Of a stretch of 64,000 nucleotides of DNA, positions 26,529 through 36,484 are shown piece by piece. Each line of letters begins with the position of its first letter. Position 1 is the stretch's first letter. This stretch comes from Brenneria corticis (GTDB lineage Bacteria; Pseudomonadota; Gammaproteobacteria; Enterobacterales; Enterobacteriaceae): positions 99,202 through 163,201 of the forward strand of contig NZ_KZ819083.1 in the NCBI RefSeq assembly GCF_003115855.1. The letters run 5' to 3'. A program made the position numbers and the translations under genes. A model generated the notes under the pieces. It saw only the letters and a program-made list of their open reading frames with translations, ran no database searches and was not told the origin of the DNA.

Positions 26529-27842
26529 CTACGCAACCGATTTTTTTTCAATGGGACGAATACGTATTATCGCGGCAAACAGAGCCCCCAAAATTGCGAT
26601 GCCAGCCCCCAGGTACAGACCATATTCATATTGGCCGGACGATAGATCGATAATCCATCCGGTCAATACTGGCGCAAAAATACCACCGATGGAGCCGAAC
26701 AGACTGCATAACCCAACAATCGTGCCGGTAAACTTCACGGAGAATTCCATAGGAATGGAGAAGTACGCTCCCATGGTAAAGCAGAGAAAGAAGTTTGATG
26801 TGGAAATCAAACAAACAGCCCCAGGCAAACTGGTCACCCGTATGGCGATAACCAAAAATAACCCTGCCAGCAGCATACCGCAAATCACCGGGAATTTTCG
26901 CCCAATACCCGGCCCGCAGCGATTTGATAAGTAGTCTGCGACCAAACCACCGATTGGATAGGCGGCAATAGCTACAAGATAAGGCAACATGGAATAGATG
27001 GCGCTCATTTTCAGATTGATGCCCCTGCCCAAAGCGAAATAAGTGGGCAGCCAACTCATAAACATGAAAAAGAGATAGAGAGCACAGAAGTAGGAAAGCG
27101 AATATGCCCAGATAGATGGAGTAGAGAAGATATCCTTTTTAGTTAATTCACCACCTGTCGGTTCCGCAACCACCGTTTGTTGCACTGGTTTAACTTGTCC
27201 GGCTTCAATATACATTAATTCTGCGTGACTAATTTTGCTGTCTATACTGGGATGGGACGTCCCTTTCATTGGATACCACCAAATCAGGCACCACAAAATC
27301 CCTAACATGGAGAAAGAATAAAAAACAGCCTGCCAATTCCATGTTTCAATGATATAAGCCGCCAGCCCCATGGAAAGAGCAATTCCCAACGGGCATCCCG
27401 CCTGCCTAAAACCGCTCGCCAAACCTGCTTCCTTTTGTGGTACCCAACTGGCGACTATCGCGCAGTCGGACGGCACCACTACCCCTTGACCAATCCCCAC
27501 CAGGATGCGAATCAAGATCATTAAACCTACAGTCGACCCGACCAATGGCGTCAGGAAAGTGAACACTGCCCACCATAATGTTCCGATTACCAGAACGATA
27601 CTCCCACCATAACGATCGGACAAAATGCCCGCCGGCATCATAGTAATGGCGTAACCAATAAAAAAGGCGGTAGATATCCATCCGAATTCGGTGGCGGTCC
27701 AGTTATACTCCTCCAGGAATATCGGGCCACACATCGACATTCCGGTTCTGGCGATAAACATGGCAATATAATTAAGAAACAGATAGGCAATGATCCCCCA
27801 CCGCCGATTACCTATTGAAGTGCTCATTGATGAAATGCTCAT
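26529..27842 (-). CDS. MFS permease, anion:cation symporter (ACS) type
   Basis: A 437-residue twelve-helix transporter of the ACS family (hexuronate, phthalate, shikimate-like acids). Landmarks: GWISTAFFIGYAITMMPAGI, DRYGG between TM2 and TM3, VPQKEAGLASGFRQAGCPLG and MSWLPTYFALGRG. It is paralogous to the second permease at 32063. It starts the minus-strand side of the divergent promoter that holds two copies of the bipartite motif, so it is probably the inducible importer of the island's organic-acid substrate. Confidence 0.88.
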   Translation of the reverse strand: MSISSMSTSIGNRRWGIIAYLFLNYIAMFIARTGMSMCGPIFLEEYNWTATEFGWISTAFFIGYAITMMPAGILSDRYGGSIVLVIGTLWWAVFTFLTPLVGSTVGLMILIRILVGIGQGVVVPSDCAIVASWVPQKEAGLASGFRQAGCPLGIALSMGLAAYIIETWNWQAVFYSFSMLGILWCLIWWYPMKGTSHPSIDSKISHAELMYIEAGQVKPVQQTVVAEPTGGELTKKDIFSTPSIWAYSLSYFCALYLFFMFMSWLPTYFALGRGINLKMSAIYSMLPYLVAIAAYPIGGLVADYLSNRCGPGIGRKFPVICGMLLAGLFLVIAIRVTSLPGAVCLISTSNFFLCFTMGAYFSIPMEFSVKFTGTIVGLCSLFGSIGGIFAPVLTGWIIDLSSGQYEYGLYLGAGIAILGALFAAIIRIRPIEKKSVA

Positions 27843-28055
27843 TCTGTGACTCCTTGGTAAAAACAGGAATGACTACATGGCGAGCAGCACTTTCCCCTAA
27901 TTGAATGAACATCAGTTAACCTCCATTTAAATTATCATTTAAACTTAAGGGGGTACCGTTATCCAATATATGTCGTTTTTAGTATTTTATTCATTTGATT
28001 AAACTTATTACCTTATTTCCCATTCGCTAAGTATAAGACTGGCGCATACCAACAA

Positions 28056-28088
28056 GACATTGACATTTACAGCAATTAGCAGGACAAA
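28056..28088 (-). promoter_or_regulatory. Bipartite AraC-type operator, copy A
   Basis: On the minus strand it reads TTTGTCCTGCTAATTG, five bases, then AATGTCAATGTC. The two TGTC cores are 21 bp apart, two helical turns, as expected for two AraC-family DNA-binding domains on one face. It points toward the MFS gene at 27842. Confidence 0.7.
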
Positions 28089-28424
28089 TCGTACATGGGG
28101 AATTGAGACACGCCAGGGAATATTGGATTTATTTTTATAAAGCAATTATATAGAGACAATAAAACAACTAAAGAATTAAGTTCTCAAAAAATATACACTT
28201 TAAAAATTGTGAAAGAGATCAAGTTATGGTAATAGTGGCACGCCAGATAAGTACAATTACATCATAAGAAATATGCACTGGCGCACAATTATTTTTATTT
28301 TACCTCTCACAAAAATAACAAAACCAAGTATAAAACTCACCCAGATTGTTGCTGGAAATAGTATTATTCCTGCTATCAATAATGTTTTAATTAACAAATA
28401 ATTATAAGAAACATAAATGCTCAT

Positions 28425-28457
28425 TTTGTCCTGCTAATGGCTTGGATTGTCAATGTC
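28425..28457 (+). promoter_or_regulatory. Bipartite AraC-type operator, copy B
   Basis: Begins TTTGTCCTGCTAATGG and ends ATTGTCAATGTC with no gaps relative to copies A and C. It lies about 85 bases upstream of the alcohol dehydrogenase start, in the right direction to activate that operon. Confidence 0.7.
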
Positions 28458-28541
28458 TAATTATTAAAGTAAATATTATGATTATATAAATGACGTCATA
28501 ATCCACCTATGGACTATCAAATAATTCGAGGAGAGTTTATT

Positions 28542-29600
28542 ATGCATAATAATACTATGAAAGCGCTGATTAAAACGAAAGGCGAACCCTTCTGTATGGA
28601 GGTTGCGCAAATTCCTATTCCGGAAATTGATCCCACACAGTGTTTAATTGAAGTGAAAGCCTGCGGTATTTGCGGGACAGATCATTCTCTATGGCATTGG
28701 AACGAAGCAATTGCAAAATCCTATCCCAGCATGAAATTCCCCATGGTCTTTGGTCATGAGTTTTGCGGAGTCATCGCTGAAGTCGGGAGAGAAGTAAAAA
28801 ATTGGCGGGTTGGCGATCGTGTCGTAGTAAATCCCGGACTTCACTGTAATGCATGCCATTATTGTGCAGAAGGCGGACATGAGGTTTGTGATCATCGTCC
28901 ATTCATTGGTACAACCGTGTTCGGTGCATTTGCAGAATATTGCGCCGTTAGAAGTGAAAATCTGCTGAAACTGGATGACAACATCAGTTTTAAAGTCGGC
29001 GCCTTATTGGAGCCGTTCTGCGTATCGTTGAATGCGATTGACCGAGTGAAACCTGATTTCGGGGACACGGTGGTGGTCATGGGCCCCGGAGCGATCGGCC
29101 TGCTAATGGTAATTATTCTGAAATCTATCGGCGTACAAAAAATCATCGTAACCGGTACGGACGCAGATGGTGACAGGCTGACGGTGGCGAAAAATTTTGG
29201 CGCCCACTATGTGATTAATGCCAGCAAAACGGATGCGGCCGCCGAAGTCATGGAACTGACCAATGGGCAAGGTGCGGAAGTCATTTACGACATGACCGGC
29301 TTTTTCGGCGCGGTGCCACAGGCCGTCCAAATGGCGGCGAAGCGGGGGCGAATTGGCGTGACCGGTCTTCCGGCAAAATCGAGCGAAATACCAATGACGA
29401 CGATTGCCATGAGGGAAATTAGCATTATCGGCAACCGGGCCTATGGAAACAGAACATGGTTCAAAGCCCTCAGTATGCTGGCTACCGGACAAGTGAAAAT
29501 TGACGATGTTGCAAGTTATGTATTCCCTTTGAATGATTTTGAGAAAGCCATGAAATTACTCGACGAGAAGAAAGGTCTGCGAATTCTCCTGGAACCATAA
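28542..29600 (+). CDS. Zinc-dependent alcohol dehydrogenase (medium-chain, threonine/sorbitol dehydrogenase type)
   Basis: A 352-residue MDR enzyme. Catalytic zinc region ACGICGTDHSLWH and GHEFCGVIAEVG; structural-zinc cysteines in GLHCNACHYCAEGGHEVC; Rossmann motif VVVMGPGAIGLLMVI. It should oxidise a secondary alcohol with NAD(P)+. The start at 28542 has CGAGGAGAG upstream. First gene of a plus-strand run (dehydrogenase, SDR, CoA-transferase), suggesting oxidation of a hydroxy acid before or after CoA activation. Substrate unknown. Confidence 0.88.
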   Translation: MHNNTMKALIKTKGEPFCMEVAQIPIPEIDPTQCLIEVKACGICGTDHSLWHWNEAIAKSYPSMKFPMVFGHEFCGVIAEVGREVKNWRVGDRVVVNPGLHCNACHYCAEGGHEVCDHRPFIGTTVFGAFAEYCAVRSENLLKLDDNISFKVGALLEPFCVSLNAIDRVKPDFGDTVVVMGPGAIGLLMVIILKSIGVQKIIVTGTDADGDRLTVAKNFGAHYVINASKTDAAAEVMELTNGQGAEVIYDMTGFFGAVPQAVQMAAKRGRIGVTGLPAKSSEIPMTTIAMREISIIGNRAYGNRTWFKALSMLATGQVKIDDVASYVFPLNDFEKAMKLLDEKKGLRILLEP

Positions 29601-29710
29601 CTTAATTTTTAAATAAATATTTTTTGATTATCACAGGAACACGGCAGGTAGCTCAGAAAAATGGAGGTAGTGGGTAACAAAGTCACTATTTAAAATAAAG
29701 AGGATTTAAA

Positions 29711-30457
29711 ATGTCTAAAATTTTCGCAGGTAAATATGCAGTTATTACAGGGGCCGCGCGTGGAATATTGAAAGACACCGCACTGTGTCTGGCAGAACGA
29801 GGAGCGGCCGGGATCATTATTTCCGATTTATTATATGATGTGGCAGAAACGACAGCCCGCGAAATTGAGCAGGCGACCGGTTGTCATTGTCATGCTTTCA
29901 AGACCGATGTTTCCAAACCGGATAATATCGACGCCCTGTTTGCTTTCACCCTGGAAAAATTTGGTACCGTTCATATTCTCATCAATGGAGCCGGCATATG
30001 TCCGACGACACCGCTTGAGAACGTTGACGCCGCACAATGGGATCTGGTTCAGAACATCAATTTGCGTGGCGCCCACCTTTGCTGTCGCGAAGCGATCCGT
30101 ATCATGCGGCAACAGAAATATGGCCGCATCATCAACATCGCCTCAATGTCCATGCGGGTCGGTGCAATTGCTGCTTCAGCCAGTTATGCCGCGTCAAAAG
30201 GTGGCCTTGCTGCGGTATCGAAAACCTATGCACGGCTGACAGCGAAAGACAATATAACGGTGAACGCCATTGCTCCAGGTCTCATTCTGACAGACATGAC
30301 TCGCAATAATAATTACAGCACCGATAACATTCCGATGGGACGCCTTGGCGAGCCGCGGGATGTATCGACGGTGATCGCCTTCCTCGCAAGCGATGATTCC
30401 CGATACATGACGGGTTGCACACTTGATGTGAACGGCGGAATGTACATGACGGCTTAA
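29711..30457 (+). CDS. Short-chain dehydrogenase/reductase
   Basis: A 248-residue classical SDR. NGAG and the catalytic triad pattern (IASMSM, then SYAASKGG with Tyr and Lys) are intact, and the C-terminus GCTLDVNGGMYM is typical. The cofactor loop is odd: TGAARGILKD instead of TGxxxGIG, the third glycine replaced by Leu, which may weaken or change NAD(P) binding. About 110 bases after the alcohol dehydrogenase gene and 200 bases before a CoA-transferase on the same strand. Probably a 3-hydroxyacyl or polyol step in the same pathway. Confidence 0.85.
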   Translation: MSKIFAGKYAVITGAARGILKDTALCLAERGAAGIIISDLLYDVAETTAREIEQATGCHCHAFKTDVSKPDNIDALFAFTLEKFGTVHILINGAGICPTTPLENVDAAQWDLVQNINLRGAHLCCREAIRIMRQQKYGRIINIASMSMRVGAIAASASYAASKGGLAAVSKTYARLTAKDNITVNAIAPGLILTDMTRNNNYSTDNIPMGRLGEPRDVSTVIAFLASDDSRYMTGCTLDVNGGMYMTA

Positions 30458-30658
30458 ATCCGGGAATAAGGATTGCGGTGTTGGAGAGTGATGGATCGTA
30501 CGCCGGTAAGACGATTATTAAGTATGGGCGCCACGGATGTGGCGCTATCTGTGTGAGCGATATGTCTGTTCACGCACGTTAAAAAGGCGTTTTCCAATGA
30601 ATAACTCAGGCGTACAAACATTAGAAACTACAGTGGTAAGGCTAGGAGGACGATTAAA

Positions 30659-31834
30659 ATGGGAAAAAATGCATTTACAGGATTGCGTGTTATTGACATG
30701 ACAAGATATTTGCCGGGAGGCTATGCTACTCAAGTATTTGCCGATCTGGGCGCGGAAGTCATCAAAGTGGAAGAACAAAAAAAAGGAGACTTTTGTCGCG
30801 GCGATGAGCCTAAAATAAATGACGTTAGCTACTATTTTACCGCCCTATGTCGCAATAAGAAGAGTTTGACGCTTAATTTAAAATCGGAAAAAGGTCATGA
30901 TATATTTCTGAAATTGGCGAAAGATTCGGATATTATTATTGAGAATTATCGCCCAGGAGTAACAAAAAGACTTGGAATTGATTACGATGCCATTAATAAA
31001 ATTAATCCTCGTATTATTTATTGTTCATTATCCGGTTTTGGCCAGGAATCACCGTTGAGTCTGGCTGCGCTTCACGATATTAATCTGCAAGCAATGAGCG
31101 GTTATTTATCGGTCAACGGCGGTAAATTAACCCCGTTCCATTTATGCGATGTCGCATCCGCCATGACCGCCGCGCAAGGCATTGCCCTCGCATTGTATGC
31201 ACGAGAAAAAACCGGCAGAGGTCAATCTGTCGACATTCCAATGTTTGACAGCCTGCTTTGGTGGCTCAGCTTGATCACCAGCCGTTATCATTTCCAAAAC
31301 AATCAGGTTTCCGCCGAAACGCTGGAATATCCGGCCCTTTGTTACAATGTCCTGAAGACCAAAGATGGAGGATATCTGTCTCTGGGCATGGTCGAGGATA
31401 AGTTCTGGCGACAGTTCTGTATCGAAACAGCTAACGAAGATTTAATTCCCAAACAAATGTTACGTCGCCATGAAGCACCCAAGGAATTTGAAAGAATAGA
31501 ACAACTCATTGCCAGCAAGACCCTGATGGAATGGCAGGAATGGCTGAAAGGAAAGGATATATGCATTGTCCCGGCAGTGAATGTGGGTGAAGCCGTAAAG
31601 GATATCGTTGCCCAGAACACCGGAATTATGCAATACGTGGAATATCCTGGCGTCGGAAAAGTGCTGCAAACAGATATACCGTATAAGTTTTCCGAGCTTT
31701 CCCATGATCTTCAATCTGCAACGCCACCACCGGCTTTAGGTGAACATACGCAGGAAATACTGGCGCGCCTGGGATATAAGAGAGAGGAAATCGCCGCCCT
31801 GGTCAAAGACGGAGTGGTCACGGTAGCTTCTTGA
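30659..31834 (+). CDS. Type III (CaiB/BaiF) CoA-transferase, first copy
   Basis: A 391-residue family III CoA-transferase that moves CoA between carboxylic acids via an enzyme-bound aspartyl anhydride. Visible: GLRVIDMTRYLPGGYATQVF, DLGAEVIKVEE, ENYRPGVTKRLG, and the catalytic Asp in HLCDVASAMTAAQG. Full length for the family. RBS TAGGAGGACG precedes the ATG. It should activate the acid imported by the adjacent MFS permeases. Substrate not deducible. Confidence 0.88.
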   Translation: MGKNAFTGLRVIDMTRYLPGGYATQVFADLGAEVIKVEEQKKGDFCRGDEPKINDVSYYFTALCRNKKSLTLNLKSEKGHDIFLKLAKDSDIIIENYRPGVTKRLGIDYDAINKINPRIIYCSLSGFGQESPLSLAALHDINLQAMSGYLSVNGGKLTPFHLCDVASAMTAAQGIALALYAREKTGRGQSVDIPMFDSLLWWLSLITSRYHFQNNQVSAETLEYPALCYNVLKTKDGGYLSLGMVEDKFWRQFCIETANEDLIPKQMLRRHEAPKEFERIEQLIASKTLMEWQEWLKGKDICIVPAVNVGEAVKDIVAQNTGIMQYVEYPGVGKVLQTDIPYKFSELSHDLQSATPPPALGEHTQEILARLGYKREEIAALVKDGVVTVAS

Positions 31835-31881
31835 AAGATGATAAAGACTAATGAATTTTAACGTTCAGCAAGTGCTAACCA

Positions 31882-31922
31882 GACGCGGAGATAATCAGAA
31901 TATTTCAGGTTATTTCCGCGTC
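31882..31922. terminator. Bidirectional hairpin between convergent CoA-transferase and MFS genes
   Basis: GACGCGGAGATAA (31882-31894) pairs with TTATTTCCGCGTC (31910-31922) with one G-T pair. It lies in the 230-base gap between two convergent genes. There is no clear U-tract, so termination is inferred from position and stem. Confidence 0.45.
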
Positions 31923-32062
31923 CGTCGGATACTCAGAACACGATTTGGCCGTTCAATGATTCCACTGCCCTGGTTGCCTGGTTTCGCAATGGGCATCACA
32001 CAACGGAGAAAGGATAAAAGCGAATACTGAAAAGTCGCCTCGCAATTCGCCATATTCAAAAT

Positions 32063-33346
32063 TCAATCAATCTGGCTCTGTACCACTTTAGGTAAAATCG
32101 GTTTAACCTGGCTAGTCAATAAAATTATCGCCCCCAGAATGGAAATCGCCGCCCCCAGATACAAAGCGTACGCATAGCCATAGGCATCCACGACAACACC
32201 GCTAAGAAATGGAGCCGTAATGCCGCCAATTGTGGCGCAGGTGGCATAAAGACCAACGATCTTGCCGGCATTATTGGGAGAAAAAATGATCGGCATGGAG
32301 TAGTATCCCCCCATCGTCAGACATAACACCCCGTTGGATGCCGATAACAAAGTAACAGCGGCCAAAACGCTGTCGGCTTTTGAACCGAATATCAATAAGA
32401 CACCTGCGCCTATCATCCCAAGAAAAGGAAATAACTTTCGCCCCATATTATCGCCCAATTTATCAGCAGCCCGATCGGCCAACCAGCCGCCAATTGGATA
32501 TGTGAATGTCGCAACGATGTAGGGCATCATGGTATATATGGCGCTGGTGCTTAAATCTAAGCCTCGACCTTTGACAAAATAAGTCGGCAGCCATGTCATA
32601 AATAAATAAAAAAGATAATGGGTACAAAAAAAAGAAATGGCGCCGGTCCACACGGATGGAGTTGAAAAGATATCTTTCGAGGTTAAGATCACTGATTGAT
32701 TCCCTCTTTTCGGCAAATTCCCCTGGCCTGATCTAATATATTTTATTTCCTCTTCGGTTATTGTAGGATGTTGCTCCGGTTTATTTTTTCCATATTTCCA
32801 CCAAAGAAAAACCCAAATAATAGCTAAGAAGGCAAAAGAATAAAACACTGTCTGCCAGTTCCAGGTTTTTATGATCCAGGCGGACAGCGGCATGGTAATA
32901 GCAATCCCTATGGCAACGCCCATAAAACTTAATCCTTGTGCCAGTCCTGATTCCTTTTTGGGTACCCACTGCGCTATAATTGAGGTCATCGCAGGCAAAG
33001 AAACCCCCTCGCCCATTCCCATTGCAACACGTATGAACAACATCAAACCCATTGTTGCGCCAAAAGGAGTAAGAAATACAAATACAGACCACCATAAGGC
33101 ACCGATTACAACTATCTTTCCGCCGCCAAACCGGTCTGCCAGCCATCCACCCGGAATCTGAGTACAAACATAGCCGATAAAAAACGCTGTCGAAACCAAA
33201 CCAAATTGTGTCGCACTCCAATCAAAGTACCTTATCATCTCTGGACCAGCCATTGATATGCAGGATCTGTCCATATACAAAACCAAGTAGCAAAGAGTCA
33301 ACAGACTAATAATCTTCCATCTTTTATTTCCTATTTTTGAAGTCAT
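32063..33346 (-). CDS. MFS permease, ACS type, second copy
   Basis: A 427-residue twelve-helix permease clearly paralogous to the one at 26529: both begin with a GN(R/K)RW motif and share ATQFG/ATEFG, STAFFIGY, a DRFGG/DRYGG loop and a WLPTYF helix. The start at 33346 is preferred because GGGGAAAAT precedes it; 33361 is possible. Two related permeases in one island may take up two related substrates, or substrate and product in exchange. Confidence 0.87.
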   Translation of the reverse strand: MTSKIGNKRWKIISLLTLCYLVLYMDRSCISMAGPEMIRYFDWSATQFGLVSTAFFIGYVCTQIPGGWLADRFGGGKIVVIGALWWSVFVFLTPFGATMGLMLFIRVAMGMGEGVSLPAMTSIIAQWVPKKESGLAQGLSFMGVAIGIAITMPLSAWIIKTWNWQTVFYSFAFLAIIWVFLWWKYGKNKPEQHPTITEEEIKYIRSGQGNLPKRGNQSVILTSKDIFSTPSVWTGAISFFCTHYLFYLFMTWLPTYFVKGRGLDLSTSAIYTMMPYIVATFTYPIGGWLADRAADKLGDNMGRKLFPFLGMIGAGVLLIFGSKADSVLAAVTLLSASNGVLCLTMGGYYSMPIIFSPNNAGKIVGLYATCATIGGITAPFLSGVVVDAYGYAYALYLGAAISILGAIILLTSQVKPILPKVVQSQID

Positions 33347-33648
33347 AATTATTTTCCCCATGTTTTTGAAATAAACACTCAGAAAACCCCAAAATTCACA
33401 TTCATTAAATTAATTGATATTTCCGCAATAACATTCCCCATAGATATTATTATTGGGGGACCGTTTTTATCCCTTCCCTTCACATAATTATATTTAACAA
33501 TAATACTGCCTATAGATTTATTCGCAAAAACAGCCATTTCCATTAAATGGTTAATATCTGTATCGGTTTAACAAGCTTTTACGAAATAATCCATTAAGAA
33601 GAAATCATTTTTCAGGACATTACTTTTCTTAACCGGACGGCAGGAATA
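33347..33648. other. AT-rich intergenic region between second MFS and second CoA-transferase genes
   Basis: About 300 AT-rich bases upstream of the MFS gene and after the CoA-transferase stop. It must hold the MFS promoter if that gene is transcribed separately. No copy of the bipartite motif was found and no gene is supported. Confidence 0.5.
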
Positions 33649-34938
33649 TTAGCGTTTGATGGAATCGATGCCATAACTCGGACTGAGTACGCTCTCCGGT
33701 GCAGGTTCTTCGGAATAGCACAACACCTGGTCGTCGGTAGCCATTGTGTCAATCTGCCCATCAGAGTAACCATACTCACGCATAACTTCGCGCGTGTCAT
33801 AACCTATAGGCCTGGACCTGTAGAGCACAGGATCGCCCACGCTCTTAATACGGATCGGGGTGGTCGTGATGGTATATTCACCGAGGGCGTCGTAATGGAT
33901 TTTCCTGAGTATGTCGTTGTCAAAAGCTTCCTGGTCTTCAAGAATATCGTCCACGGTAAAGCACTTCTGGAACGGAATATCCCTTTCTTTGAACAACTTC
34001 TCCCAGTAGGAAAAGTCCTGTGTCGCAAAGGCTTCTTCCATCCACTTGATAACCTGCCTATATGCCCCGGTTTCACCGATAACCTCCAGCGTGTCATAAT
34101 CTTTGTTACCGACCAGGTGATCCAAACCCATGGTGGTCATGACGAGCTCGAAGTACTTGTTATAGTTGCCGAAGCAAATGATGAACCAAATGCCATCCCT
34201 GCTTTTATATGAATTATTCGTGGGGCAAGGAGCATTCTTCCGATCTTTTGGATACTCAGCGCCCTGCTGACGGGCAACGACGGCGGAGGTCATGGCCCAG
34301 ACTGCGCAATGGTAAAGATTAACGACAACCTTGTCGCCTTTGCCGCTTTTTAGTCTTCTTACCAGTGCAGCAAGTACCCCGGCGGTCAATGCTACGCACG
34401 CATTCCAGTCGCCAATCGCAATAGGGGCATTACCCGGCTCAAAGTGTTCATTTGCCTGGGGGAAGGACATCACCAATCCGCCGCGGGCAGAATATGACGT
34501 GGCGTCAAAACCTTTAGCGTCTCGTTCCGGCCCTCTTTCTCCGTAGCCCCTCATCTGCCCCCATACGATGTGAGGAAACTTCTCGCTCAAGGTTTCGTAG
34601 TCCAGACCCAGCCGTTTAAGCGCGCCATCCCGAAAACTGGTAATAACAATATCCGAATCACCGATGAGCTTGTAGATGAGAGCCTTACCGCCCGGGCTTT
34701 TCAGATTGATACTGAGCCACTTCTTGTTCATAGAACTCATGTCAAACGCGGCATCATCAAACTTGGTCTTGTGATTCATGCCCCAACTCGCGCCCTGGGT
34801 ACGCTGTTCGTCGCCAGTGAAAGGTTCTATCTTATAAACCGTAGCCCCCATCTCCCCCAGAATTCGCGGGCATGCAGGACCCGCGACATAAGCAGTCAGA
34901 TCCACAACCTTAATGCCTTCCAGTCCTATATTAGACAT
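33649..34938 (-). CDS. Type III (CaiB/BaiF) CoA-transferase, second copy
   Basis: A 429-residue CoA-transferase with a sequence distinct from the first copy: GLEGIKVVDLTAYVAGPAC, EMGATVYKIEPFTGDEQR, TSFRDGALKRLGLDYE, and the catalytic Asp in APIAIGDWNACVAL. The longer form recalls CoA-transferases acting on hydroxy or aryl acids (FldA/HadA type). The start at 34938 has GAGGAGAACG upstream; 40 further in-frame residues upstream look non-coding. It follows the acyl-CoA dehydrogenase at 35148 on the same strand. Its presence beside a second transferase suggests one activates the substrate and the other recycles CoA from a product. Confidence 0.87.
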   Translation of the reverse strand: MSNIGLEGIKVVDLTAYVAGPACPRILGEMGATVYKIEPFTGDEQRTQGASWGMNHKTKFDDAAFDMSSMNKKWLSINLKSPGGKALIYKLIGDSDIVITSFRDGALKRLGLDYETLSEKFPHIVWGQMRGYGERGPERDAKGFDATSYSARGGLVMSFPQANEHFEPGNAPIAIGDWNACVALTAGVLAALVRRLKSGKGDKVVVNLYHCAVWAMTSAVVARQQGAEYPKDRKNAPCPTNNSYKSRDGIWFIICFGNYNKYFELVMTTMGLDHLVGNKDYDTLEVIGETGAYRQVIKWMEEAFATQDFSYWEKLFKERDIPFQKCFTVDDILEDQEAFDNDILRKIHYDALGEYTITTTPIRIKSVGDPVLYRSRPIGYDTREVMREYGYSDGQIDTMATDDQVLCYSEEPAPESVLSPSYGIDSIKR

Positions 34939-35147
34939 TTTCACGTTCTCCTCTGTTACGACTGTGGGCGCATGGCCGATGTGAATATTCAGCCATGCAT
35001 TGCTGTTTACTTCACCCTCTTCACCTGCCCATATTATGTACCGCGACCGGCGAGCCACTTACGCACCATTCGGCGGTTCCCTGCTAAAAAAGGAATGACC
35101 GCACCATTCGGTGTAACCATTCCTCCCGGGTTATACGATGCAATGCA

Positions 35148-36317
35148 TTAAACAATCACACCGCCGCTAGCAATCAGGGGACGCGCAATGGTCAGGCGTT
35201 GTACGGTACGTGGACCTTCCTCGAACCACAGCGCTCTGGCATCTCGATACATTCTTTCCACCGGACCATAGGGGTTGTCTTCGAAATAACCAATACCGCC
35301 GAAGATTTCCAGACAGCTATCCGATACGGTGCGCACAGTATCGATGCCGTGGAGCTTACACATCGACGACACCATTTCGATGCTTTCACCACGGTCAAAC
35401 TTCCTGGCGCAATCCTGTAGCATCAGGCGTAGCGCATGTACCTGAGTTCCCATATCGGCAATAGTTTGCTGTATCGCCTGCCGGGCGATGAGAGGCTTAC
35501 CAAATGTTACCCGGTCTTCGGCTCGTTTGATGGCCAGTTCAAGGAAACGCTGTGACAAACCGAGGCAAGTGACAGCAACCATGGCGCGCGAATGCGCCAG
35601 CGCTTCCATGAAGATATCCAGCCCATCGCCCTCCTTACCCAGAATATTGTGGGCTGGCACCTCACAATTTTCGAAACGTAAGTCAGCATGGCCGGCACCG
35701 CGGCACCCCATCATATGCGGCATCGGATCGGTATAGTAACCTGGCGTATTGGTATCAACGATAAACGCCGTCAAACCGCCTTTCTTACGTTTTGTTTCGT
35801 CGGTTACGGCAATGACATAAGCGGCTTTGGCAATGTCGGTATGAGAAATCAGTGTCTTGGTTCCATTCAAAATATACTTGTCGCCTTTTCTGATTGCAGT
35901 GGTGCGGATATCGGCACCAGAGCCGCTGTCTGCTTCAGTCAGTGCGAAGAGGATATAAAAATCCCTTTCGTCGGCCAGCCGCGGTAACCACTGCGCTTTC
36001 AAATCTTCCGGGCCGTGATCGCGCAAAATACGCCAGCTAAGACCGTTGGCACAATGCAGGTTCATGCGCATGCCGCCCGGACCACGGCTGAATTCTTCCA
36101 TAACGGCAAAAAACTGCTCGCAGTTAAGTCCCAGACCACCATACTCTTCGGGAAGGCTCAGCCGAACCAGATCATTTTTAACGATGACATCATAATAGGC
36201 ATCAGGAAATACGTTGGTTCTTTCCGCCTCCTCCTGTAATTCTTCAAGCTCGGTCTCGGTCACTTTACGGATTTTTTGTTTCAGGGTTTCCAATTCTTTT
36301 TCTGATAGTATGGCCAT
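35148..36317 (-). CDS. Acyl-CoA dehydrogenase
   Basis: A 389-residue FAD enzyme of the acyl-CoA dehydrogenase fold. ILFALTEADSGSGADIRTTA (FAD/substrate site), KYILNGTKTLISH and FGGIGYFEDNPYGPVERMYR are present, and WFEEGPRTVQ supplies a Glu at the usual catalytic-base position. It should insert or remove a double bond alpha,beta to the CoA thioester. Transcribed away from ydiO, sharing a 680-base promoter region with bipartite motif copies C and D. RBS AGAGG precedes the ATG. Confidence 0.9.
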   Translation of the reverse strand: MAILSEKELETLKQKIRKVTETELEELQEEAERTNVFPDAYYDVIVKNDLVRLSLPEEYGGLGLNCEQFFAVMEEFSRGPGGMRMNLHCANGLSWRILRDHGPEDLKAQWLPRLADERDFYILFALTEADSGSGADIRTTAIRKGDKYILNGTKTLISHTDIAKAAYVIAVTDETKRKKGGLTAFIVDTNTPGYYTDPMPHMMGCRGAGHADLRFENCEVPAHNILGKEGDGLDIFMEALAHSRAMVAVTCLGLSQRFLELAIKRAEDRVTFGKPLIARQAIQQTIADMGTQVHALRLMLQDCARKFDRGESIEMVSSMCKLHGIDTVRTVSDSCLEIFGGIGYFEDNPYGPVERMYRDARALWFEEGPRTVQRLTIARPLIASGGVIV

Positions 36318-36484
36318 ATACTAACCTCTGTTTGTCATGGGGTTAAAATAATGGGTGACGCATTTTAAATTCCTATTACCATAAGGTTTTGTTAAAAAAA
36401 CGCGTAACCGCTGATAGAGTCTTTTAAAAATAGTATCCGGTTATGCAGATGATGGAGCATTATAAGAATATTGCATTGGGTTTT

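Larger units (their letters stand above)
27843..28541. other. AT-rich divergent regulatory region between MFS and alcohol dehydrogenase genes
   Basis: About 700 bases, strongly AT-rich. It holds two oppositely oriented copies of the bipartite motif (28056-28088 and 28425-28457) and four copies of the octamer CTGGCGYR (28039-28046 plus strand; 28109-28116 and 28239-28246 minus strand; 28278-28285 plus strand), which stand out in this AT-rich DNA. No gene is supported here. Confidence 0.7.

Noticed and set aside
28207..28224. TTGTGAAAGAGATCAAG as a CRP site
   Set aside because: Only the left half fits well (TGTGA); the right half is TCAAG instead of TCACA. Too weak to list as a feature.
34939..35058. 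Longer N-terminus for the second CoA-transferase
   Set aside because: The family begins near the ATG at 34938, which has a good ribosome site; the 40 upstream residues have no homology features.
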